The notes beneath the pieces were generated by a model. That model worked only from the letters and a program-made list of their open reading frames with translations, was not told the DNA's origin and did not search any database. Below, piece by piece: positions 1 to 7,515 of a DNA stretch of 64,000 nt. The stretch's first letter is position 1. The number at the start of each line of letters is the position of its first letter. The DNA is from Xanthobacteraceae bacterium (GTDB lineage: Bacteria > Pseudomonadota > Alphaproteobacteria > Rhizobiales > Xanthobacteraceae): assembly GCA_029266425.1 (NCBI GenBank), contig JAQSWY010000011.1:62001-126000 (forward strand), in the 5' to 3' direction. Made by a program: the position numbers and the translations under genes.

Positions 1-2
1 GC

Positions 3-644
3 TTTCCGCGGCTCGAACTGGCGTTGCGCGAGACACAGACCGATATCCTGATCACGGAATTGTTATCGGGTGACCTCGATGCGGTGATGGTGAGCCTGCC
101 GGTCGACCATCCGGATGTCGTCAGCCTCGCTCTGTTCGAGGATGCCTTTCTGCTCGCCGTCCCCGCCGAAGGGATGCTTGGACGTGAACGCGCGGCCCGG
201 CCGGAGCTGCTCGAGCGCGAGGACCTTCTCCTGCTGGAAGACGGCCACTGCCTGCGCGATCAGGCGCTGAAGGTGTGCGCCAATGTCGATCCGCGCCGGC
301 TCAGCTCCTACGGCGCCACCAGCCTCACCACGATCGTACAATTGGTCGCGAACGGACAGGGCGTGACGCTTCTGCCGGAACTGTTCATCGAGGCGAAGGG
401 GGCGACAGATTCACGGGTGCGGTTGCTGCGCTTCGCCGATCCGGCACCGAAGCGCGAGGTCGGCCTGGTCTGGCGCCGTTCGTCGCCGCGCCGCGCGGAC
501 ATCGAAGCGCTGGGCGAGGTGGTCCGCGCCTGCCGCCAGGGCCTCGTCGAAAAGGTCCCTAAAAATGAAAGCCCCGGCCCTGCTCGGCAGGACCGGGGCA
601 ACGCGGTACCGGGGGTCGGCGAACCGGAGCCGCGTTTTCGCTGA
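3..644 (+). CDS. oxyR: OxyR-type hydrogen peroxide sensor regulator, 5' end missing
   Basis: LysR-family transcription factor that senses peroxide through a disulfide. The window opens inside the gene, so the DNA-binding domain and start are missing; 213 residues of the effector domain are visible. The segment EDGHCLRDQALKVC carries two cysteines nine residues apart, matching E. coli OxyR Cys199 and Cys208 in spacing and context, which is why OxyR is preferred over other LysR proteins. The last roughly 26 residues (NESPGPARQD onward) are low complexity and are read through a GC-rich hairpin at 571-599. They look like coding that has run past the normal end of the family. A one-base shift would give a TAA just before the hairpin. 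Confidence 0.88.
   Translation, partial: FPRLELALRETQTDILITELLSGDLDAVMVSLPVDHPDVVSLALFEDAFLLAVPAEGMLGRERAARPELLEREDLLLLEDGHCLRDQALKVCANVDPRRLSSYGATSLTTIVQLVANGQGVTLLPELFIEAKGATDSRVRLLRFADPAPKREVGLVWRRSSPRRADIEALGEVVRACRQGLVEKVPKNESPGPARQDRGNAVPGVGEPEPRFR
571..599 (-). terminator. GC-rich hairpin, terminator-like for leftward transcripts
   Basis: GCCCCGG at 571-577 pairs with CCGGGGC at 593-599. Read leftward it is followed by a T-rich run (TTTCATTTTTA). Read rightward there is no T tract. It lies inside the last codons of oxyR, so it either stops a leftward transcript or is the remnant of a former oxyR terminator that is now translated. Confidence 0.4.
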
Positions 645-735
645 AGACGCACCCTTTATGGCGTGGCCCGCCCGAATGCTTCCTGAACGCTGCGTTGCGC
701 CAGATTCATCTACATGAACAATGAGTTGGTGGTGC

Positions 736-750
736 GTTCATCACGCGTTC
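736..750. promoter_or_regulatory. Candidate LexA (SOS) box, GTTC-N7-GTTC
   Basis: GTTCATCACGCGTTC fits the alphaproteobacterial LexA consensus GTTC-N7-GTTC exactly. It lies between convergently arranged oxyR and a small leftward gene, with no obvious annotated target. Eight fixed bases are expected about twice by chance in a window this size, so the call is weak. Confidence 0.3.
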
Positions 751-809
751 AGAGCCGCGCGGATTGCGGGGCGGCCGCCTCGCTTGGGCAGATTCGCGGA
801 CAAAAGAAC

Positions 810-838
810 GCCCCGGCTCCTGGGGAGGGAGCCGGGGC
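810..838 (-). terminator. Terminator of the small leftward gene at 918-1133
   Basis: An 11 bp perfect stem (GCCCCGGCTCC at 810-820 with GGAGCCGGGGC at 828-838) has a 7-base loop and, read leftward, is followed by GTTCTTTTG. It lies 80 bases after the stop of the small leftward gene and supports that gene being real. Confidence 0.7.
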
Positions 839-917
839 TGATAAGCTCGCGTGGGGCTTGGGGGAGTGGGGATGCCGCGAGCCTATTCGTCAATGTCTCT
901 GGTCACGCCTTGCGGCG

Positions 918-1133
918 TCAGTAGCAGACCGGGCGTTCCACCTGGACCATCTGTCCGGCGCTCTTCACCCAACGCATCTGCACGACGCAGTCGCCGGCGA
1001 CTTCCTGAGCGAGCGGGGCAGCGACGGTCGCAGCCTCGCGCTTCAGGTATCCTGTGGCGGACGCCGCGCCCGCGAACAGGGCGGCGATAGCGATCAAACT
1101 GGCAACACCACCAATAATGACGGTCTTGAGCAT
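918..1133 (-). CDS. Small exported protein of unknown function, C-x20-C tail (copy A)
   Basis: 71-residue protein with a hydrophobic N-terminus (residues 4-27) that looks like a signal peptide or single membrane segment ending in ASA. A short polar part follows, with DC and a final VCY. The two cysteines are separated by exactly 20 residues, as in the neighbouring gene at 1469-1768, and both copies have a Pro two residues before the last Cys. Disulfide formation in the periplasm is plausible. A GGAAGG ribosome site lies 8 bases before the ATG, and a strong hairpin terminator follows the gene. I do not recognise a family. Confidence 0.65.
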   Translation of the reverse strand: MLKTVIIGGVASLIAIAALFAGAASATGYLKREAATVAAPLAQEVAGDCVVQMRWVKSAGQMVQVERPVCY

Positions 1134-1468
1134 GGCACGTACCTTCCTGCCGAATTTTTATCCGGCGGTTGGTCGCCGGCTTTTTAACGCATCATGTCGC
1201 TACTCTTGCCCACTGCGCCGGAACTGAAGCTGAACCGTTTGTTGTGGATGGTTCAGCCTCATGAACGTTCGAGAACAGAAGCGTTCAGAAATCATTCATA
1301 CTTTGCGATCGTTCACGCTGACTTAACGTGTGTGGTCCGTGGAAAGTTCCAAGGCCCTTCAGCGATTCGTGATCGAAAACGCGAAAAGCACTTGACTGGT
1401 GCGCTTGTGCAACCCTTAACGCGGGAAGCCGCGATTTGGTTCAATCGCGGATTTTTCGCTAGCCCGTG
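1134..1468. promoter_or_regulatory. Intergenic region with GTTC repeats at 16-base steps
   Basis: This 335-base stretch between the two small leftward genes has no convincing gene. It is less GC-rich than its surroundings and presumably carries the promoter of the gene at 918-1133. GTTC occurs at 1251, 1267 and 1283, exactly 16 bases apart, and again at 1311. A GAACGTTC palindrome sits at 1263-1270. GTTCAGAAATCATTC at 1283-1297 is one base off the LexA consensus. The function is unknown. Confidence 0.4.
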
Positions 1469-1768
1469 TCAGTCCGCGCAGGTCGGCGTCATGACCGCCT
1501 TCGGACCTTGGGAGGTGAAGGTCACGGTCCGCTTCATATAGCAATCGCGATAGGTGGCCTGCCGGCTGGCGGCGAAATCCGGGGCGTAATAGCCGCCGGG
1601 GCCGAAGCCGATGCTGACCGGCGGCTGCGTCGGCTCGCCGGTCGCGAAGGACACCTGGGCCGGAGCCGCATAGGTCGCGGTGGCCGCAGCAGTCGAAATC
1701 TGCGACACCACAGCGAGGCCGCCGAGAGCGATGATGCCGGCAATTCCGGTGATGATCAGCTTCGACAT
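1469..1768 (-). CDS. Small exported protein of unknown function, C-x20-C tail (copy B)
   Basis: 99-residue protein starting MSKLIITGIAGIIALGGLAV, a signal peptide or membrane segment. A linker rich in Ala, Pro and Gly follows, then a C-terminal part with DCYMKR and PTC, in which the cysteines are separated by exactly 20 residues. This matches the spacing in the gene at 918-1133, so the two look like diverged paralogues. The start at 1768 is chosen over longer readings because GGGAG precedes it at normal distance and the hydrophobic segment begins there. No known family is recognised. Confidence 0.65.
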   Translation of the reverse strand: MSKLIITGIAGIIALGGLAVVSQISTAAATATYAAPAQVSFATGEPTQPPVSIGFGPGGYYAPDFAASRQATYRDCYMKRTVTFTSQGPKAVMTPTCAD

Positions 1769-2002
1769 GTCCAACTCCCGAACGACCAAGGGCCGGGTTC
1801 TCCGGCTGCGTGGCACCTGTATGGGTGATCCAGGCGTAACGCCGTCTGAACCGCCTGTTTTCTGCTGTTCATAAATGGGTAGGCCGCGATTGGGTTCATC
1901 CCAGAACACACGGTTTTGTTCGTCTTGCCGTTGCAAAACGCCGCCGCTATAAGCCGCCGCGAACTCCAACCCATCTCAAAAGCCCGGACAAGGACCACAC
2001 CC

Positions 2003-2425
2003 ATGGCGCTCGAGCGTACTTTTTCGATCATCAAGCCGGACGCCACGCGCCGTAATCTCACCGGCGCCGTCAACGCCCTCATCGAGAAGGCGGGCCTGCG
2101 CATCGTCGCGCAGAAGCGCGTGCTGATGACCCGCGCGCAGGCCGAGACCTTCTACGCCGTGCACAAGGAGCGTCCCTTCTTCGGCGAGCTGGTCGAGTTC
2201 ATGATCTCCGCGCCGGTGGTGGTGCAGGTCCTGGAAGGCGAGGGCGCCATCGCCAAGTATCGCGACGTGATGGGCGCCACCAATCCGGCGAATGCCGCCG
2301 AAGGCAGCATCCGCAAGGAGTTCGCCCTCTCCGTCGGCGAGAATTCCGCCCACGGTTCCGACAGCGCCGAGAATGCCGCGATCGAGATCGCGCAGTTCTT
2401 CGCCGGCAACGAGATCGTCGGCTGA
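2003..2425 (+). CDS. ndk: Nucleoside diphosphate kinase
   Basis: Transfers the gamma-phosphate between nucleoside triphosphates and diphosphates to balance NTP and dNTP pools. The 140-residue length is standard for the family. The N-terminus [14 protein letters not shown] is typical, and the active-site loop NSAHGSDS places the phosphorylated histidine at residue 117, the usual number. The ATG at 2003 is chosen over upstream in-frame codons because it gives the family length. A palindromic repeat follows the gene. Confidence 0.97.
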   Translation: MALERTFSIIKPDATRRNLTGAVNALIEKAGLRIVAQKRVLMTRAQAETFYAVHKERPFFGELVEFMISAPVVVQVLEGEGAIAKYRDVMGATNPANAAEGSIRKEFALSVGENSAHGSDSAENAAIEIAQFFAGNEIVG

Positions 2426-2439
2426 GCTTTGATTAAATG

Positions 2440-2532
2440 CGTCATTCCGGACGGCCGCAGGCCGATCCGGGATCGCGTGACAATAAAGGTGGGTGACCTC
2501 GGCTCTGCGTTCCGCTTCGGGCCGGGATGACG
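2440..2532. repeat. Palindromic intergenic repeat, family 2 (CGTCATTCCGG...GGATGACG), copy 1
   Basis: Starts CGTCATTCCGGACGGCCGCAGG and ends with the complementary arm CCGGGATGACG, directly after ndk. Related copies are at about 16355, 43581 and 51527 in this window. The arms can fold into a long imperfect stem. Confidence 0.75.
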
Positions 2533-2703
2533 GCGGGAGCGAAGCGCTTCCCTCGGTATTCGCCCTCGCTCGATACCTGTCTCTTGCATGTCGCGCCCGT
2601 CTGGCCACATACCGGGGGGCGCTTTTTTTGCGCGACGGGGCCGAACCTTGCAAAAGAGGCTTGGCCACCACATGGATTATTATGTATGTTGGCGGCCTTG
2701 GGC

Positions 2704-2740
2704 GCTGCGGGGGTCCGGCCACGGAGAAGTGGCCCGCAGC
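2704..2740 (+). other. Strong stem-loop in the terC leader
   Basis: GGCCAC (2717-2722) pairs with GTGGCC (2729-2734), and GCTGCG (2704-2709) with CGCAGC (2735-2740), leaving a one-sided bulge. It lies between the AT-rich putative promoter and the riboswitch-like elements. Confidence 0.45.
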
Positions 2741-2769
2741 GAGGATGCCGTTTGGCGCGCCATTAGAGC

Positions 2770-2872
2770 GCCCTAGGAGTGGGCCCGCCGGAGCCACCTC
2801 CTCTTGCCTCAACTCGTGTCGGCGCGCCAACGCCGGAAAACCATAACGAGGTCCCATCCTGTCGGGATGGGA
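2770..2872 (+). promoter_or_regulatory. Structured leader of the first terC gene, candidate yybP-ykoY (Mn2+) riboswitch
   Basis: Elements in order are TAGGAGTGGGC at about 2774, CCTCAAC at about 2807, and GGAAAACCATAACGAGG at about 2834-2850, with CCTC/GAGG able to close a helix round the middle part. These resemble the conserved GGGGAGUA, UCAAC and AAAACAUGG parts of yybP-ykoY RNAs, though the first element is imperfect. A hairpin follows (TCCCATCC 2852-2859 with GGATGGGA 2865-2872) that covers part of the purine-rich ribosome site before the ATG at 2892. Established knowledge: this class often precedes TerC-family genes and senses Mn2+. An AT-rich patch at 2676-2690 may hold the promoter. 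Confidence 0.45.
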
Positions 2873-2891
2873 GGTGAGGGAAACACCATCC

Positions 2892-3596
2892 ATGGACGTT
2901 ATGCAGCCCCTTTTTTGGCTCGCACTTCTCAAGATCATCTGGATCAACATCCTGCTTTCGGGCGACAACGCCGTGGTCATCGCCATGGCCTGCCGCTCGC
3001 TTCCCGATAATCTGCGCCGCTGGGGCATGATTCTCGGTGCCGGCGTTGCCGTCGGCATGCGCGTCGTCTTCACCGCCGTCGTCGCCACGCTGCTCGGCCT
3101 GCCCTGGCTGAAGATCGTCGGCTCGCTGGCGCTGATGTACATCGCCGTCGATCTCGTCCTGCCTGAGGAAGAGGGCGGTGACGGCGGCGTTGCCGGCCAT
3201 GACAACCTTTGGCGCGCCGTCGGCACCATTGCGGTCGCCGATCTGGTGATGAGCCTCGACAATGTCGTCGCCATCGCCGCGGTCGCGGACGGCAACTGGA
3301 CGCTCATCATCATCGGCCTGATCATCTCGATTCCGATGATCATCGCCGGCGCCGCGCTCATCATGTCGCTGCTGTCGCGCTTCCCTGCCCTGGTGTGGGC
3401 GGGCGCTGGACTGCTCGGCTGGGTAGCCGGCGAGATGTTCGTCTCGGATGTGAAGATCCACGACATCTTCGGCGAAGGCCTCGCCCACAGCATGGAGTAT
3501 CCCATTGCTGCGGCCGGCGCGCTGCTGGTGCTCGGCATCGGCTGGACCATCGCCCGCATGCGCAAGAGCGCGCACGCCGAAAGTCACAATTCCTGA
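2892..3596 (+). CDS. TerC-family integral membrane protein (first of two)
   Basis: 234-residue membrane protein with about seven hydrophobic segments. It carries the two family signatures: LLSGDNAVVIAMA at residues 21-33 and MSLDNVVAIAA at 120-130, whose aspartates are thought to line a metal path. Members such as Alx, MntP-like and YkoY proteins are linked to manganese export or metal supply to exported enzymes; the substrate here is inferred. The start at 2892 aligns with the second copy and lies 10 bases after a purine-rich site. The next gene is a paralogue, separated by a terminator-like hairpin. The structured leader suggests metal-dependent control. Confidence 0.9.
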   Translation: MDVMQPLFWLALLKIIWINILLSGDNAVVIAMACRSLPDNLRRWGMILGAGVAVGMRVVFTAVVATLLGLPWLKIVGSLALMYIAVDLVLPEEEGGDGGVAGHDNLWRAVGTIAVADLVMSLDNVVAIAAVADGNWTLIIIGLIISIPMIIAGAALIMSLLSRFPALVWAGAGLLGWVAGEMFVSDVKIHDIFGEGLAHSMEYPIAAAGALLVLGIGWTIARMRKSAHAESHNS

Positions 3597-3606
3597 CACG
3601 GTTTCG

Positions 3607-3640
3607 CACTCGCGGCCCTGATGGCCGCGGGTGCTTCGGT
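3607..3640 (+). terminator. Terminator after the first terC gene
   Basis: An 11-position stem (CACTCGCGGCC at 3607-3617 with GGCCGCGGGTG at 3623-3633, one T-G wobble) has a 5-base loop and is followed by CTTCGGTTTGTTT. It separates the two terC copies into different transcripts. Confidence 0.6.
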
Positions 3641-3744
3641 TTGTTTCCCTCACCGACCGAATTGTGTCCGCAAAGTGACGTTGCGTAAATCTGGACCTTT
3701 GCGCGCGTTGCCCTATCGTCAGTCTAGACTAGAGAGGAAATCGA

Positions 3745-4503
3745 ATGAGCTTCGGGGATCCCGTCTTCTGGGTGGCCTTGCTCCAGATCATCTGGATCGA
3801 CCTGCTGTTGTCTGGTGACAACGCGGTCGTCATTGCCCTTGCCTGCCGCTCGCTGCCGGAGAAGCAGCGCAAATGGGGTATCATCCTCGGCGCCGGCGCC
3901 GCGGTCGGCCTGCGCATCCTCTTCGCGCTGGCGGTCTCCTATCTGCTCGGCGTGCCCTTCCTGAAGGTGCTGGGCGGCGTGCTGCTGTTCTGGATCGCCA
4001 TCAAGCTGGTGCTCGAGGAGGGTGGCGAGACCCATGAGGTGGCGAGTTCGGACAGTCTGTGGAAGGCGGTCCGCACCATCGCCATCGCCGACGCGGTGAT
4101 GAGCCTCGACAATGTCGTCGCCATCGCCGCCGCGGCGCGCGGCCATGCCGAGCTCTTCATCTTCGGCCTCCTGCTCACCATTCCGCTGATCGTCTTCGGC
4201 TCGCAGCTCATATTGAAGCTGATCGCGCGCTTCCCGATCCTGGTCTGGGCGGGTGCCGGCTTGCTCGGCTGGATCGCCGGCGAAATGATCCTGAGCGACA
4301 AGGTGGTTCTGGAATACCTGGCCGGCGCTGCGCCGGACATGGTCGAGAAGATCACCGATCCGGAGGATCCGATCGGCCTCAAGGCCGCGTCGGTGCCGCA
4401 TTATGTGGCGGCCTCCGTCGGTGCGGCCTTCGTCATCGCGTTCGGCTGGATCTGGAAGAGCCGCCGCGGCGAGCGCACCGCCGAAAGCGGTTCGCACGGC
4501 TGA
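3745..4503 (+). CDS. TerC-family integral membrane protein (second of two)
   Basis: 252-residue paralogue of the preceding gene, with LLSGDNAVVIALA at residues 21-33 and SLDNVVAIAAA near 120-130. It is longer than the first copy because of an extra hydrophilic loop (residues about 190-220) before the last membrane segment. AGAGGAAA lies just before the ATG. Unlike the first copy, its upstream 110 bases show no riboswitch-like elements, so the two are probably regulated differently. A strong terminator follows. Metal export is the family role; the substrate is inferred. Confidence 0.9.
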   Translation: MSFGDPVFWVALLQIIWIDLLLSGDNAVVIALACRSLPEKQRKWGIILGAGAAVGLRILFALAVSYLLGVPFLKVLGGVLLFWIAIKLVLEEGGETHEVASSDSLWKAVRTIAIADAVMSLDNVVAIAAAARGHAELFIFGLLLTIPLIVFGSQLILKLIARFPILVWAGAGLLGWIAGEMILSDKVVLEYLAGAAPDMVEKITDPEDPIGLKAASVPHYVAASVGAAFVIAFGWIWKSRRGERTAESGSHG

Positions 4504-4552
4504 TGATCGGCCGATCCGCGCAGCGTCTCGCAGCGCGGTAGGAAATCGGGAA

Positions 4553-4584
4553 ACGCTCCGCTACCATGGTGGCGGAGCGTTTTT
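4553..4584 (+). terminator. Terminator of terC copy 2, overlapping the next gene's ribosome site
   Basis: A perfect 9 bp stem (ACGCTCCGC at 4553-4561 with GCGGAGCGT at 4572-4580) and 10-base loop is followed by TTTT to 4584. The ATG of the next gene is at 4586. The 3' arm contains GGAG, the only ribosome-site-like sequence at the right distance from that ATG. Confidence 0.8.
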
Positions 4585-4585
4585 C

Positions 4586-6691
4586 ATGAATCAGCACGTC
4601 ACGCCGGTCCGCACCGGCCATTCCGCCTGCCCGCATGACTGTCCGTCCACCTGCGCGCTGGAAATCGACATCTCCGGCAATCGCATCGGCCGGGTGCGCG
4701 GCTCGAGCGCCAACAGCTTCACCGCCGGGATCATCTGCGCCAAGGTCGCGCGCTATGCCGAGCGTGCCCATCATCCCGACCGGCTGACGCGGCCGCTGCG
4801 CCGTACCGGCCCGAAGGGCTCCGGGGACTTCGCGCCCATTTCCTGGGAGGATGCGCTCGACCTGATTGCCGAACGGTTCCTCGATGCCGAGCGCACCCAC
4901 GGCCCGGAGGCCGTCTGGCCCTATTATTATGCCGGGACCATGGGCCTCGTGATGCGCGACGGCATCAACCGGCTGACCAATGCCAAGCGCTATTCGCGCT
5001 TCTTCTCCACCATCTGCGTCAATCCCGCCTGGGCCGGCTTCCTTGCCGGCACCGGCAAGCTCGCCGGGCCCGATCCGCGGGAGATGGCGAAGTCCGACCT
5101 CGTCGTGATCTGGGGCACCAACCCGGTCTCGACCCAGATTAACGTGATGACCCACGCGGTGCGCGCCCGGAAGGAGCGCGGCGCGAAGATCGCCGTGGTC
5201 GATGTCTATAACTCTCCGAGCATGGAGCAGGCGGACATCCCGGTGCTGATCCGCCCCGGCACCGACGATGCGCTCGCCTGCGCCATCATGCATGTGCTGT
5301 TCCGCAACGATCTCGCCGATCGGGCCTATCTCGCGAAATTCGCGGACGACCCCGCCGGGTTGGAGGCGCATCTGAAGGACCGCACGCCGGAATGGGCTTC
5401 CGCCATCACCGGCCTGCCGGCAGCCGAGATCGAGGCGTTCGCCCGCGCCATCGGCGGGACCCCGCGCACCTTCATCCGCGCCGGCTACGGCTTCACCCGC
5501 TCGCGCAACGGCGCGGTGGCGATGCATGCGGTGAGCTGCATCCCGACAGTGACCGGCGCCTGGCAGCATGAAGGGGGAGGGGTCTTCCACTCCAACAGCG
5601 CGATCTATCGCTGGAACAAGCGCATGATCGAGGGCACCGACCTGCTGGCGGGCACGGACGGCGTGAGGAATGCCGGGCGCCCGCTCGACCAGTCGCGGAT
5701 CGGAGAGATCCTGACCGGCGATGACGAGGCGCTCCTAGGTGGCCCGCCGGTCACCGCGATGCTGATCCAGAACACCAATCCGGTATCCGTCGCCCCCGAC
5801 CAGGAGCGTGTCCGGCGCGGCTTTGCCCGCGAGGATCTGTTCGTCGCGGTGCATGAGCAATTCATGACCGAAACCGCCCGGGTGGCGGACATCGTGCTGC
5901 CGGCCACCATGTTCGTCGAACATGACGATGTCTATCAGGGCGGGGGCAACCAGTATGTCATCCTCGGGCCGAAGCTGATCGAGCCGCCAGGCGAATGCCG
6001 CTCCAACCACGAGGTCATCGCGGAGCTGGCGGGCCGCCTCGGCGCCGAGCATCCGGGCTTTGCCATGAGCCCGCGCGAATTGATCGACTGGACGCTGCAG
6101 AATACCGGGCGCGGCACGCTGGAAGAGCTGGAGGAAAAGCGCTTCCTCGATGTCCAGCCGGACTTCGAGACCGCGCATTACCTCAAGGGGTTCAACTGGC
6201 CGGACGGCAAGTTCCGCCTGAAGCCGGACTGGTCGCGCGCCCCGTCTTCCGCGCCGAAGCGGTTCGGCCCGGTGGAGCAGATGCCGGAATGGCCTGACCA
6301 TTGGGCGGTGATCGAGGAGGCGAATGCGGAATATCCGTTCCGCCTCGTCACGTCGCCGGCCCGCTCCTTCCTCAATTCCAGCTTTACCGAGACGCCAGGC
6401 TCGCTGAACCGCGAGAAGCGGCCCGAACTGATGGTGCATCCCGAGGACGCCGACGCGCTGGGCTTCGCTGAGGGCGAACTGGTGCGGGTCGCCAGTGCTC
6501 GGGGCGCGGTGCTGCTGCATCTGCGTCGCTTCGACGGCGTGCGCCGCGGCGTCGTGGTGGCGGAATCGATCTGGCCGAACGGCAAGCATGAAGGCGGGCG
6601 CGGCATCAACACGCTGACCGGCTCCGATCCGGTCGCCCCCTATGGCGGGGCGGCGTTCCACGATAACCGGGTGCGGTTGGAACGGGCTTGA
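4586..6691 (+). CDS. Molybdopterin-dependent oxidoreductase (DMSO reductase superfamily)
   Basis: 701-residue catalytic protein of the large Mo/W-bis-MGD family. Near the N-terminus it has an iron-sulfur pattern C15-x3-C19-x3-C23-x27-C51 (HSACPHDCPSTC ... ICAK). The molybdopterin-binding core follows, with WGTNPVSTQIN near 176 and the C-terminal dinucleotide-binding domain (from about 585). STIC at 141-144 could supply a cysteine ligand to the metal; this is inference. No signal peptide or twin-arginine motif is visible, so it should be cytoplasmic. No partner subunit genes lie nearby. The substrate cannot be told from sequence. The start is fixed by the Cys motif, although its ribosome site lies in a terminator stem. 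Confidence 0.88.
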   Translation: MNQHVTPVRTGHSACPHDCPSTCALEIDISGNRIGRVRGSSANSFTAGIICAKVARYAERAHHPDRLTRPLRRTGPKGSGDFAPISWEDALDLIAERFLDAERTHGPEAVWPYYYAGTMGLVMRDGINRLTNAKRYSRFFSTICVNPAWAGFLAGTGKLAGPDPREMAKSDLVVIWGTNPVSTQINVMTHAVRARKERGAKIAVVDVYNSPSMEQADIPVLIRPGTDDALACAIMHVLFRNDLADRAYLAKFADDPAGLEAHLKDRTPEWASAITGLPAAEIEAFARAIGGTPRTFIRAGYGFTRSRNGAVAMHAVSCIPTVTGAWQHEGGGVFHSNSAIYRWNKRMIEGTDLLAGTDGVRNAGRPLDQSRIGEILTGDDEALLGGPPVTAMLIQNTNPVSVAPDQERVRRGFAREDLFVAVHEQFMTETARVADIVLPATMFVEHDDVYQGGGNQYVILGPKLIEPPGECRSNHEVIAELAGRLGAEHPGFAMSPRELIDWTLQNTGRGTLEELEEKRFLDVQPDFETAHYLKGFNWPDGKFRLKPDWSRAPSSAPKRFGPVEQMPEWPDHWAVIEEANAEYPFRLVTSPARSFLNSSFTETPGSLNREKRPELMVHPEDADALGFAEGELVRVASARGAVLLHLRRFDGVRRGVVVAESIWPNGKHEGGRGINTLTGSDPVAPYGGAAFHDNRVRLERA

Positions 6692-6705
6692 GATTGCGCC
6701 CGGTC

Positions 6706-6839
6706 GCATCCTTCGAGGCTCGCGGAGCCTGTCCTCGGGCTTGCCAAAGGCAAGACCCGTGGGCTCGCACCTCAGGATGAGGTTGTATTCGTAGGAACGA
6801 CCTCATCCTGAGGTGCCGCGAAGCGGCCTCGAAGGATGC
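6706..6839. repeat. Two-armed palindromic repeat, family 1, copy 1
   Basis: Begins GCATCCTTCGAGGCTCGC and ends CGAAGGATGC, with the inner complementary pair CTCAGGATGAGG / CCTCATCCTGAGG. This copy carries an extra insert in the left arm (about 6725-6765). It lies between the convergent oxidoreductase gene and purN and could act as a bidirectional terminator or processing site. Confidence 0.85.
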
Positions 6840-6855
6840 TGAAGCAGGAGGCCGC

Positions 6856-7515
6856 CTAAACCCCCGGCACCACCAGCGCGCGGTCGGCGACCTCGAACTC
6901 GTCCACCGCGACCCGCTCGCCCTCGATACGGGCGCGGCCCTCGCAGACGAGGCGCAGCGCGGCGGGGTAGATGATGTGCTCCTGCGCCAGCACGCGCGCG
7001 GACAGCAGCTCCGGCGTGTCGCCCTCCAGCACCGGCACCGCGGCCTGCATGATGATAGGGCCGACATCCATCTCCGGCGTCACGAAATGCACCGTGCAGC
7101 CATGGATCTTCACGCCGGCTTCGAGCGCCCGCTCATGGGTGTGGAGGCCGCGGAAGCTCGGCAGCAGCGCCGGATGGATATTGATCATCCGCCCGCGCCA
7201 TTTCTCGGTGAACTCCGTCGTGAGCAGCCGCATGAAGCCGGCAAGGCAGACGATCTCGACTTTCGCCGCCTCCAGCGCCGCATCGAGCGCGGCGTCGAAG
7301 CTGGCGCGGTCGGCATGCGTCTTGTGGTCGATGACCACGGTGTCGATGCCGGCGTCCTCGGCGCGCTTCAAGCCGCCGGCCTCGGGGCGATTGGAGATCA
7401 CGGTCACGATGTCGGCCGGATAGCCCGGCTGCGCGGCGGCCTCGATCAGCGAGACCATGTTCGAGCCGCGCCCGGAAATGAGGACGCCGACCCGCGTCTC
7501 GCTCACAGCGGGCAT
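6856..7515 (-). CDS. purN: Phosphoribosylglycinamide formyltransferase
   Basis: Third step of purine synthesis: moves a formyl group from 10-formyltetrahydrofolate to GAR. The 219-residue length is usual. SGRGSN at 14-19 binds the phosphate, and the catalytic trio fits N112, H114 ([10 protein letters not shown]) and D150, equivalent to N106/H108/D144 of E. coli. It overlaps the end of purM by 13 bases, so the two are translationally coupled in a leftward purM-purN operon, a common order. Confidence 0.96.
   Translation of the reverse strand: MPAVSETRVGVLISGRGSNMVSLIEAAAQPGYPADIVTVISNRPEAGGLKRAEDAGIDTVVIDHKTHADRASFDAALDAALEAAKVEIVCLAGFMRLLTTEFTEKWRGRMINIHPALLPSFRGLHTHERALEAGVKIHGCTVHFVTPEMDVGPIIMQAAVPVLEGDTPELLSARVLAQEHIIYPAALRLVCEGRARIEGERVAVDEFEVADRALVVPGV

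Noticed and set aside
714..1187. A rightward open frame across the small leftward gene at 918-1133
   Set aside because: The leftward gene has a ribosome site, signal segment and terminator; the rightward frame has none.
3634..3744. A second Mn riboswitch before terC copy 2
   Set aside because: None of the GGAGT, TCAAC or AAAACCAT-like elements is present in order; the gap is only about 110 bases after a terminator.
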